A stretch of 64,000 nt of DNA from Parasponia andersonii (taxonomy: Eukaryota > Streptophyta > Magnoliopsida > Rosales > Cannabaceae), in the NCBI GenBank assembly GCA_002914805.1, contig JXTB01000006.1, forward strand, positions 1,642,499 through 1,706,498, in the 5' to 3' direction. Both the position numbers and the translations under genes were made by a program. Shown piece after piece: positions 14,001 through 24,200 of the stretch. Each line of letters begins with the position of its first letter. Within the stretch, counting starts at the first letter, position 1. The notes beneath the pieces were generated by a model that was not told where the DNA came from, made no database searches, and saw only the letters and a program-made list of their open reading frames with translations.

Positions 14001-14483
14001 AAGAGTTATGCTGACCCGAAGAGGTGTGAGGTAGAGTTCGATACTGGTGATTCCATATTCTTGAAAGTGACTCCAAGGTAAGGTGTTACAAGATTTGGGG
14101 TTAAGGGTAACCTTGCTCTAAGGTATATAAGTCCCTTTAAGATCACTGAGAGAATTGGACCAGTGGTGTATCGCTTGAATCTGCCTGTACAGTTGGGTCA
14201 CATGCATAATATGTTTCACGTGTCGATGTTAAAAAAGTACACGCCGGACCCATCTCATGTTGTTCAGTACGTGCCTGTACCGATCCTAGAAGATGCGTCC
14301 TATGAAGGGCAGCCTGTTTGTTTGTTGGCTAGAGAGTTGAAGGTGCTTCGCAACAGAGAGATTCCACTTGTCAAGGTGCTTTGGGAACATCACAAAGAAG
14401 ATGAGGCTACTTGGGAACTCGAGATGGAGATGTACGAGAAGTACCCTCATTTGTTTGACCTTCAGTCAGAAGTTGTATTGTGA
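11040..14483 (+). mobile_element. pol region of the Tekay-like element
   Basis: Domains in order: aspartic protease (about 11090-11360, with a DTGASHSF block), reverse transcriptase (about 11690-12330, with FIDDIL near 12127), RNase H (about 12480-12900, including ADALSRKPRG near 12880), integrase zinc finger (about 13210-13345), integrase core (about 13400-13800) and a C-terminal chromodomain-like block (about 14200-14470, with LVKVLW and ATWE). The protease-RT-RNase H-integrase order is that of Ty3/Gypsy. The longest uninterrupted stretch covers the protease tail, RT and start of RNase H. Confidence 0.9.
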
Positions 14484-14541
14484 TATAAATCTTGACTTGT
14501 ATTTTGAATTTTGGGACGAAATTCCTATAAGGAGGGGAGAA

Positions 14542-16731
14542 TGTAAAAACCCGATTTGGGAGGGTAATTTGGACATTTACCAATTTTCTGGATATAATAT
14601 TGGGGGGATTAATTTGCAAAAGTTTGTGTAGAAGGACTAAATTGTAATTTTTTGGGGACAGGATTGATAGAGATTTGGGAACTGGGGATTATAGCGCAAT
14701 TTTTTGAAAAATTATATAGCCTCATATATTCCCACTCACGTGGGTCGTTTTTCTCTCTCTCTTTCTTCTCTCTCCATCCCCCCCGACCTCTCTCTCTCTC
14801 TTGCCCTCTGCTCGCTCTTAGCCGGCCACCGAAGGAAGTGCCACCACCACTCTGGCCATCGTCTAGCCAGCCGACTAGCCGGCATCGACTCGACGTGCCG
14901 CCAGGAGACCACGCCGCCCATCCCTTGTCACCGCCGACGTCTGCATCGCCAGAAAAGCTTCAAGTCGCCATTTCGGATTTTTGGCCACTGGCGACGATTC
15001 CGAGCTTTGTTCGACCTCAAACAAGGCTTGTTGGATTCGTCTCGTCGCAAGGATTGTCAAGGTATATATATCTTAATCTCATAATACCTGAATCAAAAGT
15101 TGCCATTTTTGGATATTTCTAGTTTAAGTTACTTTTTGATCCGACCGTTGGATTGTATTTTTGTTGTCATTTTTGGATTGTACTTAGAAAATGGAGAAGT
15201 TTGATATATATATTGCCTATGTTTGGTGACCGGCACAAAAATCGAGATCGGACGGTCGAGATTAAGCTCGATTTGTGTGCCACTGGCCCGATGTGGGCCC
15301 GGACCCGAATTGGACAAGTTATATGTCTAACCTAGTTATTTTGGGTGCTAGAAATTCAGTGAAGAGGTCCGTTTGTGGAATTAAAGCTCCATTGAGAAGT
15401 TGGTTTTTCGCAAGAGGATGATCGAGGGCTTGGAATTGGTTTCCGACCCTCCAGGCGATCATCAATAACACCTTGAGGATTTAATAGTGTGATATTGCTA
15501 TTCGAGCAAGGTAGGGACTCAATTAGCTCTGTGTTATATCATTTTTGAATAAAACTTATTTTCTGCAACATATGAGAATAAATGTGATTTTTGGTTTTCT
15601 TGAACCTATTTGATGGAAATTGATTGTATAATGTATACATATTGTATTGCTCTAGGAATTTTCTGAGTACAGGTTATTTTGGGTATATTAAAAATAGGGT
15701 CGTTATTTTGCTCGTTTTCCTATAAAACCTAGTAATGCTGATTTTACTGAAAAATCCGAGCATAATTATTTTCACACTTCGGTTCTATATTGCATGTGTC
15801 ATAGGATCATACATGAGCACTGTGTTAGCATCATGGGTTTACAGTGTGGCGTTGAGTGCCCCACCGTTAGTGTAGAGTCTGTAAACCCGCGCGGGGTTTT
15901 GTTACTTCTGATTACCTCCCCATTTGGCAGGCGTAAGCAATTCGGTTGTCCCTCCAGGTTTGGTAGGCGACACACGGGTGTCCCCTCCGGGTATGGGCTT
16001 AGGTGTCAGGCAGGCTGTTAGGCATACTTAGTGCCATCATCCTAGGTTTCCATAGATGAGAGGATGAGAGCTCATAGGTATGGGTTGATTTGTGTCATGT
16101 GCATATGAATTGAATGGTTTTGATTACACTGATTTATATATATATATATATATGGATTTCTGGTTTGGATTATATATATGTATGTTTTGGACTAAACTAA
16201 CCATGTAGGAATTCTCTATCACTAAAATATTTTCGACCGAAGTAATTGTTTTTCCCTCTGGGCATTTTATGCTCACCCCCCTACCTTCTTCCTCAGGTGG
16301 TGTTCAGTGCGATCTTAGTGATCAAGAGGAGTAAGAGGCCATCAGGATTGTAGTTCGTCATCTTAGTAATGCTCAAAGCTTGTCGTCGTGGTGTTTGGAT
16401 TGTTTGGATTTCGTTCAGCATTGAACCAAGATTACTACACTCTGTCTTTGTCTGTGAACTTATGTATGTCTTTCTGTTATTTAATTTTAAACGTGGATGA
16501 TGATGATGCTTGGATTTATATTTGACTTCGCGTTTTTAAATAATTATTTTATCTATGTTTAATGGTGTATACGAACGGTGGGAGTGGTTTACTGGATGAA
16601 ATTCCAACTATTTTATTTAAATAGACTGTTTTATAAAACTAGAACTTTTGTCCCTTTTCAAATAAATCAAGGAATTTCCCACCTTTGTGAAATTCACCTT
16701 CTACCACTAGCTCGGGTTTTGGATCGTGACA
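14542..16731 (+). repeat. 3' LTR of the Tekay-like element
   Basis: It begins TGTAAAAACCCGA, directly after the purine tract AAGGAGGGGAGAA, and ends TCGTGACA. It aligns along its whole length with the 5' LTR, with scattered substitutions and small indels, including a short insertion near 16205-16216 absent from the 5' copy. It keeps canonical TG...CA ends. Confidence 0.92.
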
Positions 16732-16736
16732 TGAAC
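16732..16736. repeat. Right target-site duplication (TGAAC)
   Basis: An exact copy of the TGAAC at 7611-7615, directly after the CA end of the 3' LTR. The DNA beyond it continues the interrupted older element. Confidence 0.9.
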
Positions 16737-17450
16737 GAAGGATTTAGAATGAATCGGAGTAAAGACAACATATTTAGCCAATTCCTAAGTGATGTATGAG
16801 GTATTTGTCAAATTCATTTCCAAAATTTCTTTTAAATATTAAAATATGAATGACAAAATCCCAAACAGATTCTAAAGCATGAAGCTCTGATACCAAATAT
16901 GTCACAACCGGAAATCCAAGGCCTTGACATTTAGTAATTTTATGTGAAAATAGTGATAAACAATGATATTCAAAAATTCCAGGAAATTAAATACTTAAAA
17001 CTTTCATTTTTAGTCCTCAAAGTAACCAAATTTCATAATCATAAAACTTTCCATTAGTTTTAATTTCCCAAGAAATATTTATTTAAAGTTTAGAGAAAAT
17101 TCTAATTAATTAGTTTAGAAACTTTTATTAAATCATGAATTTTAATGAAAGAGTTCAATTTAAAACCTTAGATCCAAAATCTAAATAATTTACATAAAAT
17201 TATTTGAATTTCTAAGTACTCAATTTAATAATAAAATCACGCTCATACATCTACTTAGTAAATAACTAATATTGGCTAAATAATTTTGACATAGAAATGG
17301 AAGATGATACAAAGTAGGAACTAACTAATGAAGAGGAATGGAATTGAAAGCATATGCGAACCATACTTATCAAGTCATCAAAATAATTACCACAAAATAA
17401 ATCAACACTTGAAAGTGGGAGTAAGTATGGGGGTGAGCACGTGAATGCTT
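16737..17450 (-). mobile_element. LTR end and leader of an older minus-strand LTR element
   Basis: On the minus strand an LTR terminus ending in TTGTGACA (plus position 16900 upward) is followed after a few bases by TGGTATCAGAGC, the classic initiator-Met tRNA primer-binding site of plant LTR elements. The LTR therefore lies at higher plus coordinates and the internal region runs leftward, interrupted by the Tekay-like insertion. A GCTCACCCCCATAC-like block (near 17430) resembles the distal part of the Tekay-like LTR. The outer end of this LTR could not be fixed, because sequence from about 17460 onward matches a related LTR in the opposite orientation. Confidence 0.6.
16884..16895 (-). other. 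Primer-binding site (tRNA-iMet type)
   Basis: The plus-strand sequence is GCTCTGATACCA; its complement TGGTATCAGAGC matches the 3' end complement of plant initiator methionine tRNA. It sits four bases from a CA-ending LTR terminus on the minus strand. This is a replication primer site of an LTR element and not a tRNA gene. Confidence 0.85.
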
Positions 17451-17459
17451 AGAAGATAT

Positions 17460-18560
17460 TTAATTACAAGTTTTGGTGTGAAATCCCACCCCTTTTTTAA
17501 TATAATAAATTTTAGTGGTGGGACCCACAACATTTTTTAAAAAAAAATACTCTTTCTTTCTTTCTTTTTTTTTTCCCTTCTCTTTCTCCCTCTCTCGGCT
17601 AAAGCAACGCAGCCACCCCATCCATTATGCAAGCCACCGTGCGAGCTCCTCCGACCACCAGTACTAACACCAGTTGCCCAGATCAGCTTTCCACCTTGCA
17701 TGAAGCTCCAACCGTGATCTCAAGGTTGTTAGAGTGGTCTACTGCCAGCGAATAGCTCAAAACTACCGTGGTATTTTCCATCATCGGTGTCGTTTCTGGT
17801 GACTTCAAGCCGCAAACTTAGGCTTCCCACATTTGTCTCAACGCGAGGATCATTATAGTATATATATCTCGACTTAACTTTTCCCAGATTGAATTTTTCC
17901 ATTTTTGAACATTTTTGAGTTATTTTAGTTTTATATTAAAATTTTTCAATCCAACCGTTAGATCGTAAAATAAAGCTCGTATTTGTGATGTACTCGTAAA
18001 TATATGAATTTTGATATATATATATATATATATATTTCCTTTGTTCGGTGACGGACATGAAAGACGAAATTTGACGGCTTAGATTTGTCTCATTTTGTGT
18101 GCCACAGTGTCGTGTTTCGGTCCGAGCCTAAATTGTTTAAGTTATATATCTAACTTAGCTAATTTGAGTACTATGAATTCAGTGGAAATGTATGTTTCTT
18201 CATTTGAAGCTCCGTTGGAAAAACGACATTTCAAAGTGAACTATCGAGGGTACAAAAGCAACCCTTGACCATCCAAATGATCATCAAACAACGTCAACCT
18301 TCTTAATAGCACCATAACGCTATCTACTCACTCGAGTAAGATAGGGATTCGATTACTTGATTTTTAAATTGGTTTAATTTTGATTTTCACATCTTTTGAA
18401 TAAATATGGAATTTTATGAAATATTTGATAAAAAGGTGATTTGTAAATATTTTGTCATGATTTGATATTTAAATTGCTTGAGAGATGCGTCACACTAGTT
18501 GGTGTGTCATATATACTGTTTTGGAACTGTTTTCTGTAGGAACTAGATGAGATGTGCCAA
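17460..18560 (+). repeat. Diverged LTR-like segment, plus orientation
   Basis: This stretch parallels the Tekay-like LTR in order and orientation: a CT-rich tract then CTCTCGGC (about 17560-17600), TCTCAACGCGAGGAT (near 17839), a block around CCAACCGTTAGATCGTA (near 17952), a TA microsatellite (about 18015-18036), GGTGACGGACATGAAA (near 18048), and an AAGCTCCGTTGG block (near 18206). Similarity is moderate, so it belongs to an older, related family. No matching partner LTR or coding region is attached. It may be a solo LTR or an LTR fragment. Confidence 0.55.
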
Positions 18561-19539
18561 ATCATCCTTTCATATGATATACTTATAAACACTCAGCTAA
18601 GAAGTAAAACCAGAATTTTATTTTTTTTTTAAAGGGGAAAAAAGACTTCAAATTATAGATATCTATACATTCATATACATATATTTATATAGATACACAG
18701 ATTATATGGTAAAAACCAAAATGCATATGTATAGTTACTGCTTACATGAGAGGATATGGGATTTTTGGTAAATTTTTGCTAAAATTGTAAACGACATGTC
18801 TACGTTTTATGATGAAATTGTATACTACTTTTGGCACTTCTGAGACTTTTTGAAAATTTTTGTTCAAATTGTAAACAACCTGTTTATGATTCACTTTTGG
18901 TAAAATAATAAACGATCTCTTTACGTTTTATGATATAATTATCTATCATTTTTTGAACTTTTGATGAAATTGTATACTACTTGTTTACGACTCAGTACTT
19001 TTAGAGAATTTTGGAGAAACTATAAACCATTTGAGTACTTTTTGTCCCTAGTTACTTTTTTCAGCTTGTTATTTGATTAATGTCTAAACTAAGTAATGAG
19101 ATGTATAGATTTTTTTTTATAGTGCTACAAGATAGTTACAAGTGCCCATTCCTCTAAGAACAAAGGGCCAAAATTAAATGTTGTCGGTTCTAAGGGAAAC
19201 AGAAAGCATAATAAAAATAAAAAAGTAGTAGAGACATCAATTAAAAGAAAGATAAACTAGATTTGTTCGCAAAAATCTGAACAACTAGTGTTAGTATCAT
19301 CATGTTCTTTATAATGAATATTATTAATATAAACTTTTCATGAGAAATACTACTAAAAATAAATATTGAAAACTTTCTAAAATAATTGTAAACTATTTTG
19401 CAAGATGTTAAATTTTTTGTGCTAAAGGAAATTTGGCATAGTGGGAAGGTCATAAGTAAAACTAACATAGATTGTTTGACTACTATTAAGAATTTTCTAA
19501 CAGAGAGACAACAAGAAATGTTTAGGACTTGTTGTTTAG

Positions 19540-19930
19540 GGCATTTATTAGTATTGAAATAAATGTTAAAAACTGGTTAAGAAGTAATAGTAAACAATTT
19601 GTTCATATCTAAGCTTAAAAGGAACTTAAACAGTAAACAACTGCTTTAATTTATAGATTTGCTTTGGCTATAATTAACTTTTTTTTCGATAACTGTAAAT
19701 AAGAAGTTTCAACCTCTTTTAGAGAGATAAAAATGTAAACAACTAGTTTCAAAAGTAACAGTAAATAACTTATTCACGTCTAAGCTTATAAAAAAAAAAA
19801 AAACCTAAACTATAAATAACTAGTTTAATTTATAGATCTGTTTTGGCTATAATTAACTTTTCTTTTTTTTTCTGATAAATATAAACAAGAAGTTTTAACA
19901 TCTGTAATTCAATTATTGTAATTGCATGTC
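19540..19930. repeat. Left minisatellite-like array, period about 175 bp
   Basis: Units contain in order: TTTGGCTATAATTAACTT, a T-run, CGATAACTGTAAA, AAGAAGTTTCAACCTCT, AGAGAGATAAAAATG, TAAACAACTAGTTTC and GTTCACGTCTAAGCTTA. Two copies start near 19667 and 19842. The same unit recurs to the right of the transposase remnant, so the two arrays share an origin. Confidence 0.75.
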
Positions 19931-20045
19931 TGTTTTCAGCACTTTTGTAATTCAATAAATATGAATGAATTCATTGGTATTTAATGACTCTAAACATCTC
20001 AACGTTCCTAATTTCTTTACATATAAATACTAATTACAATTTTTA

Positions 20046-20677
20046 TCAACACGAACTTGCCCAAAACACTTTTGTGCATGACTTATCAACCCTATAATCA
20101 AAGTTTTTTCTCATAGAAATTGTAGCAAGAAAGCTTTGTAGTGTTTTCTTATTTGGGAAAATGAGATTTACTCTTAAGTCTGCAATATTCATATTTGGCA
20201 ACACGTGTATAGGTGATTGAATCTCTCTGCTTGATTCTCCAATTTCAATATTTGGAAACATTCTTGAACTTTTGACATACTCACTACTTCCTTTACTAAC
20301 CATAGGAGTAACTTTCTTAATTGATGTTGTTGTACTTCACATTCCTTTTTTCTTAACAAATGATCCCAACTGGTCTTTCATTTCAATTATAAGTGGACAG
20401 TTCTTGTACTCTTTTTCATTCTTGATCAAATATATAGACATAGCTAAATTCTTTTCATTTTCTACTATCATTACTTTACTTGTTTTCATCTTTGCATCAA
20501 ATGAAACTTTGAGCAAAATAGTATATGGATCCAACTAAGATCTTTGTATATCTTCTCCTTCAATTTCTCAAATTTAATGTCTTCTTGAACCAAAAACTTT
20601 TTAACTTGATGATCCACATATTTATTCTTTGTAGTCCATCTTCCATTATAAGCAATAAAAACTATAATTTTGTCCAT
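20046..20677 (-). pseudogene. Mutator-like transposase N-terminal remnant
   Basis: Three consecutive frames on the minus strand (20677 to 20486, 20534 to 20337, 20303 to 20046) resemble the N-terminus of plant Mutator-like transposases. The first carries a YNGRWT...YVDHQ segment and then LKEKIYKDL, like the PB1-like leader that precedes many MULE transposases. The last carries LRVNLIFPNKKTLQSFL...NFDYRV, like the MuDR DNA-binding domain that begins with a field of view such as VGMEFxSKEEF. The frames are not in register, and the sequence enters repeat DNA before the catalytic DDE and SWIM domains, so the gene is truncated and non-functional. Family assignment comes from motif memory, not a search. 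Confidence 0.6.
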
Positions 20678-20709
20678 ATCTGTAATTGATATAATCCAAA
20701 GAGAATTTT

Positions 20710-22340
20710 ACTAATTATTTAAATAATTATCCTAAAAGTAAACTGATCGAGTATTTCAAAATAAAAACAACTAATGCATAAATGTGAACAATTGGTTTCA
20801 TAAGTAATGCATAAATATAAACAATTGGTTTAATTAAATAGACATGCTTCAGCTATAAATAACGTCAGTTTTTTCTAATAACTATAAATAACAAGTTTCA
20901 ACCTCTATTGAAGAGACATAGATATAATAAACTAGTTTCGGAAGTAATAGTAAACAACTTGTTCATGTTTAAGCTTAATAAGAACCTAAATTGTAAACAA
21001 CTACTTTAATTTATAGATTTGCTTTGGCTATAATTAACTTTTCTTTCTTTTTTTTCCGATAACTGTAAACAAGAAGTTTCAACCTCTATTAAAGAGATAA
21101 AAATTTAAACAACTGCTTTCGTAAGTAACAATAAACAAGTGTTTTTGGAATTATAGATACTAACAAAGAAAAAATTATAAACTAAAGTACCATACAATGA
21201 ATCACCACATGCAACAAAAAGATAATTAAGAATTTAAAAACACAAATTTTAACTCTCAGATCTTAAGTTTATTAATCACAAATAATATATTTACTTTGTA
21301 CCTGATATTTCATATAACTGTAAATAATTAGTTTCACATGAAATAAACAGATATACACGTAGTTTACTTTATTGCTAATATCAAGTATAATAGTAGACAT
21401 GTATAAATATAAGTAATGACAAAGAATTTTACTATCTATTTAAATAACTGTCCTAAAAGTAAAGTAATCTGACATTTCAAAATAAAGACAACTAATTCAT
21501 AAATGTAAACAATTGGTTTCACAAGTATTGCATAAATGTAAATAATTGGTTTAATTAAATAGATATGCTTTGGCTATAAATAACTTCTATTTTTTTTCTA
21601 ATAACTATAAATAACAAGTTTTAACCTTTATTGGAGAGATATAAATATAAAAAACTGGTTTCGAAAATAATAGTAAATAACTTGTTCATATCTAAGATTA
21701 AAAAAAATCTAAACTGTAAATAACTACTTCAATTTATAGATTTGCTTCGGCTATAATTAACTTTTTTTTTCGATAACTGTAAACAATAAGTTTTAACCTC
21801 TATTGGAGAGATAAAAAATATAAACAACTTGTTCACATCAAAGAGTAAAAAGAACTTCAACTGTAAACGATTGGTTTACATTGATATCTAAGTTTGTGTA
21901 TATATCAATTTTATTATTCATTCGTACAGGAATGAATACTTGATAGATTAAATGTATTATTAACGTAAACAACTGTTTTAATTTATAGATTTGTTTTGGC
22001 TATAATTAACTTTTTTTTCAATAACATAAAACAAGAAGTTTCAATGTCTATTACAGAGACAAAAATGTAAACAATGTGTTCACGTCTGAGCTTAAAAAAT
22101 ACCTGAATTATAAACAACTGGTTTAATCTATAGATCTGCTTTGGCTATAATTAACTTTTCTTTTCTTTTTTTTTCCGATAATTATAACAAGAAGTTTCAA
22201 CCTCTATAAGAGAGACAAAAATATAAACAACTTGTTCAAGTCTAAGATTTAAAAAAAAAAACTAAACTGTAAATAACTGGTTTGTATTTATATCTAAGTT
22301 TATGTACTTATCAATTCTATTATTCATTTGTACAGGAAAT
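20710..22340. repeat. Right minisatellite-like array with higher-order duplication
   Basis: The ctataa(t/a)taac unit recurs near 20858, 21022, 21567, 21744, 21992 and 22138, with spacings of about 146-177 bp inside pairs. A longer block beginning near 20712 (aaataattatcctaaaag) recurs near 21440, a higher-order period of about 720 bp. Another block (tatctaagtttgtgta through attcattcgtacagg) near 21880 recurs near 22285. Copies are well diverged, so the array is old. Confidence 0.75.
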
Positions 22341-22543
22341 AAAACCTAGTTAATAGTAAAGCAGCTCATTATTTACATCCATAATTTTTTTTTTTTTTGA
22401 GTACCATCCATAATTATAATTGTAAACTATAAAAAAATATATAAAAATTTATAAGAAATAGTTCTTCATCATTAATTGGAGTCACTCGCTCTTTCTCTCT
22501 CTAAAGAGAAAATGACGATGATCAAAAGCTTGCATTACCTCCT

Positions 22544-22825
22544 ATGGCTGATTTTGCACCTAAATATTCAACAATAGCTTCGATTCCGAGCTTCATCAGC
22601 AAAAATGTCTCTAGTATGATGTTTTTTTTTCCCGATGAATCGACCACAAAAACCCGCTCCAAGCCGATTTATACAATGATGATGATGATGAGAAAGAGAA
22701 GAGAGAAAGTCATGCGACTTTTAGAGAGAGAGAGAGGAGAGAAATTTCGGCCAATTTTAGAGAGAGAGAGAGAGAGAGAAGAGAGTGACCATGAAACGAT
22801 CATGAAAGGAAGAAAAAGCAGATAG
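22544..22825 (+). CDS. Small open frame, probably not a gene
   Basis: A 93-codon frame with a methionine run, then two arginine/glutamate-rich stretches made by GA microsatellites (about 22720-22740 and 22760-22782). I recognise no family. The frame lies at the edge of the Mutator-like repeat region. Its composition suggests a low-complexity chance frame, although a transcribed leader of the element cannot be excluded. Confidence 0.12.
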   Translation: MADFAPKYSTIASIPSFISKNVSSMMFFFPDESTTKTRSKPIYTMMMMMRKRREKVMRLLERERGEKFRPILEREREREESDHETIMKGRKSR

Positions 22826-22959
22826 CTTTAAGTCTTCACGTTTACTTTTAAGGGCAATTTAGGTAGTTTATAAATAAAAAAGGGTATGAACAGAAGGTTT
22901 TAAAAAAATGGGTAATCATGTTTAATCAAGGGTAACTACCAAATTTTTCCTAATTTTTC

Positions 22960-23640
22960 AAAAAAAAATTGAAAAATCTTGGATTTTTAAATTATTTGAA
23001 AAGTTCTAAATTGTAATTAGAAAAATACTACTTTTAAATTATTTAAAAAATATAACTTTTTATTAATTGATGAGATATATGAAGTAACCAATCAAGTCAT
23101 TTCTGGTAACTTGACCGATTTACAATTAGAAAATACCAATTTGGAAGGGAAAAGTGGTATTTTTTAAATATTTATTAAAGTTGTTATTTTTCTAAATTTA
23201 TTTTATGAAAGTGATATTATTTTAAATCAATCCGAAATTTTTCAAAAAATTCAATTTTTGATATTTTGGGCTTGGAATTTTGAAAGAAACCCAAATACGA
23301 AGGGTCTTATAGAAAAAGAAAAAATGACATGGATAGGACAAAGTTAGGCTTTTTATTGTGTATTTTTTAAAAAATAACATTTTTAGGAATGTCAAAAACT
23401 TGATCATAGGTTAAGAGCTCATCGATAATGAAAAAAACCATTATTTAAGACTTTTTCATAGTCAAGAAGTTCTTAACTATAGATCAAAACATTATTAACA
23501 CTTTTAAAAAGTCATTTTTAAAAAATTATTTTGGCCTAAATTAGTCCTACCCATATCCTTTTTTCTATAGAAAAATCGAATAATAAGTAAATAAAGAAAG
23601 AAGTTTCCCACTCGCACTCAAACTTGGAACTAATTATATA
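22960..23640. other. AT-rich intergenic DNA
   Basis: No gene, RNA or clear repeat was recognised. The stretch contains several poly-A and poly-T runs and a short imperfectly repeated phrase around cttttaaattattt. It lies upstream of the F-box pseudogene. Confidence 0.5.
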
Positions 23641-23871
23641 TTATATTTAATATAATGGAACTCTATCTATAAGAAAGAGAGAGAGAGTGAGAGGGGACAG
23701 GGAAAGGGAAATCGGTGAAAGAGGCCAAGAAGCATCAGGAGGACGGGGCTGTCTCCTCAAGAGTCATATAAATGGTCTAGAATCGTTTAATTACAGTCCA
23801 AGAAGAGGCAATTATTCAACTAGAAAAGGAAAAGAAGAAGAGCCAGTATACTCTTTGAAACAATAATAATC

Positions 23872-24155
23872 ATGGATCAAGGCACAGGTACGCGTGTCTA
23901 CAATTTAAATACTTCAATTCATATCTTGTTAACAATCTCCATGTCAATGGATAAAGCATTAAAATTTCTTCTTGTAGTTTTGTGTACACCAATATTAAAT
24001 TGCATGTATATGACGTTAATATATCTTGTATTTAGATGCATTAAAAGAAAAAGGAAATACATGATTAAACTCTTATTACTATTCTTCTTAGTGAACTCTT
24101 ATTATTTTTCTATGGGTTGTTGTTTCACACAGAAGTATATTATTATCATTACTAC

Positions 24156-24200
<45 letters not shown>

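Larger units (their letters stand above)
7616..16731 (+). mobile_element. Ty3/Gypsy chromovirus, Tekay/Del-like, complete in layout but broken
   Basis: A 9.1-kb element with two LTRs of about 2.2 kb, a primer-binding-like site after the 5' LTR (9803-9814, resembling the initiator-Met tRNA complement), gag, pol and a purine tract (14529-14541) just before the 3' LTR. It is flanked by a perfect 5-bp target duplication. The large LTRs and the chromodomain-like tail point to the Tekay/Del lineage. The coding region is interrupted about half a dozen times, so it looks inactive. By eye the LTRs are about 90% identical; with commonly used plant substitution rates this suggests an insertion a few million years old. 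It landed inside an older LTR relic. Confidence 0.92.
18600..22960 (-). mobile_element. Probable internally deleted Mutator-like element with minisatellite flanks
   Basis: A central remnant of a Mutator-like transposase N-terminus (20046-20677, minus) is flanked on both sides by diverged repeats built around gtaaacaact and tataattaactt. No catalytic transposase domain is present. Terminal inverted repeats are not certain: a GGGATTTTTGGTAAATTT stretch near 18758 and the complement of a GGTAACTACCAAATTTTTCC stretch near 22930 look loosely related. Boundaries are estimates from where the repeats fade. Confidence 0.5.

Noticed and set aside
16884-16895. Possible tRNA fragment
   Set aside because: The 12 bases match the tRNA-iMet 3' end complement beside an LTR end, so this is a primer-binding site.
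19540-22340. Possible CRISPR-like array
   Set aside because: Units are long, diverged and irregularly spaced with no unique spacers, and the genome is a plant.
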